41,762 bases of DNA from the NCBI GenBank assembly GCA_009785115.1, contig WQWY01000020.1:1-41762 (forward strand). Reading direction: 5' to 3'. Shown here in pieces: positions 40,109 to 41,762 of the stretch. Position 1 is the first letter of the stretch. Every line of letters begins with the position of its first letter. Both the position numbers and the translations under genes were made by a program. The notes under the pieces are model-generated. The model worked only from the letters and a program-made list of their open reading frames with translations. It did not search any database and was not told the DNA's origin. The DNA is from Micrococcales bacterium (GTDB lineage: Bacteria; Actinomycetota; Actinomycetes; Actinomycetales; Cellulomonadaceae).

Positions 40109-40299
40109 ATACCGTTCCTAGCAGAGATGGGCAGGGTGCGCTAGTCGTGTCGATCGGCACTGGGCGAACCACCGCAGTTGGCTATTTCAATCGAGATCAT
40201 GCACAGGGCATTGCGTAAAGCAGAGATATGTTGCGGTGCTTCAGGTCACAGACACAGTCGTTACCGTCGACCGACAGCGACCATGCAAGATCGATACCA

Positions 40300-41334
40300 T
40301 CATTCGCGCGCCGAACCCCGTCCGAACCATGGCATCCCGTCGAACTCAGTGTTGAAAAATCCTTCCATCGCAACCTTGACGAGAATCGGTTCGTGTAGTT
40401 CGCCAGGTACGAATTTCTCATCGTCGGGGTGCAGATAGAGATACTCACTCGCGTGGTAGGCGGTGTGCTGGTTGAACAACCTTTCCATCATGGTCGTTCC
40501 GCTTCTCACCACATCGATCTCTCCGCGCAATACTGCAGCCCTGAACTCTTGAACATCGGGGTCAGCGTGTTTGAGTATCTCCATCGGATCGCTCATAAAG
40601 AGCCCGAGTTTCCGGGTCAGCGGGAATGATATGAACCATGCTGTGGCAAACCCTGCACCTTGCAACGGGTCGCCGTCAGGATCGTGAATGCGACCGATCG
40701 GCCCATCCGACGCTATGAGTGACCGTCGATTGAATCGAACGAGCGTCCATGGGCGACAAGCGATGTACGGGGTAATCTCTATGGCCGTCCGGACCATGTG
40801 GTTGATATGTGCAAGGTTCGAGAACCTGATCGGTAGGCCCTCAGGCTTCGTGGCCTCGTTCCAAAAGTGTTCAGCCTCCTCGTCAGTGGCTTCGAATCCA
40901 TATTTCTCTTTTATCAATCGTTTGACATTATTTCGCCCACCAGCACCAACCTCTAGTCGAAGGACTTGCGCTTGGAGGTGCTCCACCGTCCTGCGAGCAT
41001 CGGGTCCTCGCATCTCCTGAAGCGCGATGTAGAAGGAGAGTCCCCAGCGATCCTTCTCAGAGACAGGAAACTCGCCCATCTCCATCTTGCGGATGACCGC
41101 CATCGCATCGTTCTCGATGTTGCTGAGAACTGTCTCGAATTCGTCCGGGTCTTCGATCCCTTCAACTGTATGAAAGTGTGTCCGCACGGCGACGTTCTTC
41201 ACCGCTGACGTGAACGGCACCCTGCTTCGATCGAGAGGTACAGCCATGATGCGCTGCTCCTTCGTGGCGAAGCCACGAAGGTACGCCTGCGGCACATAGT
41301 GGTGCCGCTTCGACGCACCGCCCATACTAGCCAT
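40300..41334 (-). CDS. DUF4238 domain-containing protein
   Basis: The N-terminus has the DUF4238 hallmark SKRHHYVPQAYLRGFA, followed by RTHFHTVEGIEDPDEFETVLSNIENDA and the helical middle region. The C-terminal part contains RFNRRSLIASDGPIG and SFPLTRKLGLFMSD, also typical. It has 344 residues. The activity is not established; such proteins are frequent in accessory and defence-rich regions. ATG 41334 is supported by a TAGAAT box six bases upstream (leaderless); ATG 41325 is an alternative. It is the last full gene before the IS element. Confidence 0.8.
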   Translation of the reverse strand: MASMGGASKRHHYVPQAYLRGFATKEQRIMAVPLDRSRVPFTSAVKNVAVRTHFHTVEGIEDPDEFETVLSNIENDAMAVIRKMEMGEFPVSEKDRWGLSFYIALQEMRGPDARRTVEHLQAQVLRLEVGAGGRNNVKRLIKEKYGFEATDEEAEHFWNEATKPEGLPIRFSNLAHINHMVRTAIEITPYIACRPWTLVRFNRRSLIASDGPIGRIHDPDGDPLQGAGFATAWFISFPLTRKLGLFMSDPMEILKHADPDVQEFRAAVLRGEIDVVRSGTTMMERLFNQHTAYHASEYLYLHPDDEKFVPGELHEPILVKVAMEGFFNTEFDGMPWFGRGSARE

Positions 41335-41340
41335 GTCTAG

Positions 41341-41346
41341 ATTCTA
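41341..41346 (-). promoter_or_regulatory. -10 element for the leaderless DUF4238 gene
   Basis: On the minus strand TAGAAT, then CTAGAC, then the ATG at 41334. Confidence 0.5.
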
Positions 41347-41442
41347 ACACCTATCAGGTCGGGCATGCTGGATCGACATTGGCTTCTGATCGAACACGAG
41401 CGACTCACCAGTTTCTCGCGACCCGGGGCAATCGCCTCTTCA

Positions 41443-41471
41443 TTGCAATCCTTTGATCCTTATGAAATAAT
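41443..41471 (+). promoter_or_regulatory. Possible promoter of the small membrane ORF
   Basis: TTGCAA (41443-41448) and AATAAT (41466-41471) are 17 bases apart in AT-rich sequence, ten bases before ATG 41481. A TAATAG two bases further on is an alternative -10. Confidence 0.35.
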
Positions 41472-41480
41472 AGTTCTCAC

Positions 41481-41648
41481 ATGAACGACCTCCGCCGAAT
41501 CCAAAACCTAAAGACAACCATCCTCGCCCTGACGATGGCGACCCTCGGTCTTGCCCTCCTCTTCTTCGCCAAGTGGGCAGATTCCGCATCCGGCTGGGCA
41601 TGGGTCAGCAACCTGCCAGCGTTCGAGTTGGGTGCAAACGGAGCCTGA
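41481..41648 (+). CDS. Small single-pass membrane protein, probably truncated by an IS element
   Basis: A 55-residue frame begins MNDLRRIQNLKTTILA. It has one hydrophobic segment (TTILALTMATLGLALLFFAKW) and ends GANGA. The TGA stop at 41646-41648 coincides with the start of sequence that looks like the terminal repeat of an IS3-family element. The original protein may therefore have been longer. No family is recognised. It has a plausible promoter but no clear ribosome binding site. Confidence 0.5.
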   Translation: MNDLRRIQNLKTTILALTMATLGLALLFFAKWADSASGWAWVSNLPAFELGANGA

Positions 41649-41762
41649 CCCGGTTTCCCGGACAGTGTTGGTGTGGTGATCATCATGCCGCGTTGGTCGC
41701 GGCGGTGTGCAGGTCCTCGAAGTCGTTCGGGGACCGGTAGCCCAGCGCGGAGTGGCGTCGGA
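41646..41762 (-). mobile_element. End of an IS3-family insertion sequence
   Basis: The sequence from TGACCCGGTTTCCCGG onward has the look of an IS3-type terminal repeat, followed within 40 bases by the stop of a transposase frame on the minus strand. The element continues beyond the window, so its other end, length and target duplication cannot be seen. Confidence 0.65.
41683..41762 (-). CDS. IS3-family transposase, C-terminal end (partial)
   Basis: The minus-strand frame reads RRHSALGYRSPNDFEDL and ends with TNAA and a TGA stop at 41683. This is the conserved C-terminus of IS3-family OrfB integrase domains (RHSxLGYxSPxxFE). The rest lies beyond the window edge. Confidence 0.8.
   Translation of the reverse strand, partial: RRHSALGYRSPNDFEDLHTAATNAA

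Noticed and set aside
1..41762. CRISPR array, tRNA, rRNA or prophage structural genes
   Set aside because: No regularly spaced repeats, no cloverleaf or rRNA-like sequence and no phage structural genes were seen by reading; a covariance-model scan was not possible here.

Overview
The window is high-GC DNA from an actinobacterium. The gene set (rbpA, lnt-ppm, a garA/ftsR cluster, helY, a CsoR-family repressor, an M. tuberculosis-like NAD synthetase), the many GTG starts and the frequent leaderless starts (TANNNT, six bases, then GTG or ATG) all fit this. CZB and PAS chemosensor-like proteins and the gene order point to Micrococcales, perhaps near Cellulomonadaceae or Sanguibacter. That placement is inference; no rRNA or tRNA gene was seen.

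Layout. 1-1130: end of a possible partial gene, then a PIN toxin with its HTH antitoxin. 1190-10527: core genes, namely a zinc alcohol dehydrogenase, the helicase HelY, apolipoprotein N-acyltransferase overlapping polyprenol-phosphate mannose synthase, RbpA behind a SigR-type promoter, and a UvrA-like ABC ATPase. 10512-12745: a small accessory patch with a frameshifted membrane protein gene, a Fic protein with a striking divergent inverted repeat, the degraded tail of a second UvrA-like gene, and a dif-like XerCD site. 12777-14756: GNAT, metallo-hydrolase and a ParA-type ATPase. 14784-19933: a leftward block matching the mycobacterial pgsA2-Rv1823-Rv1824-Rv1825-garA-ftsR-Rv1829-Rv1830 order without gcvH. 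20202-27300: DEAD-box helicase, threonine aldolase, App1-type phosphatase, a CZB-domain protein and NAD synthetase.

27369-29552 is a coherent divergent persulfide-response unit. A CstR-like repressor (Cys-Ser-Cys in place of Cys-His-Cys) faces a 38-residue Cys-rich protein that is translationally coupled to a CoA-disulfide/persulfide reductase with a rhodanese domain. A perfect CsoR-type palindrome lies between them. 29580-33935 holds a DUF6157 protein, a NarL-type two-component system and a convergent ABC-2 exporter. 34241-35674 is a PAS protein resembling Aer but lacking a signalling domain.

35760-41762 is an accessory region, less GC-rich beyond about 37.3 kb. It contains HTH fragments, a second PIN/HTH pair paralogous to the first, membrane proteins (one the intact paralogue of the frameshifted gene at 10.5-11.3 kb), a winged-helix protein, a DUF4238 protein and, at the edge, an IS3-family element that appears to cut a small membrane ORF.

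The most notable points are an NAD synthetase that has lost two of its three glutaminase catalytic residues, the CstR-like operon with its micro-protein, the dif-like site, and the paired intact and frameshifted membrane proteins on either side of the window.
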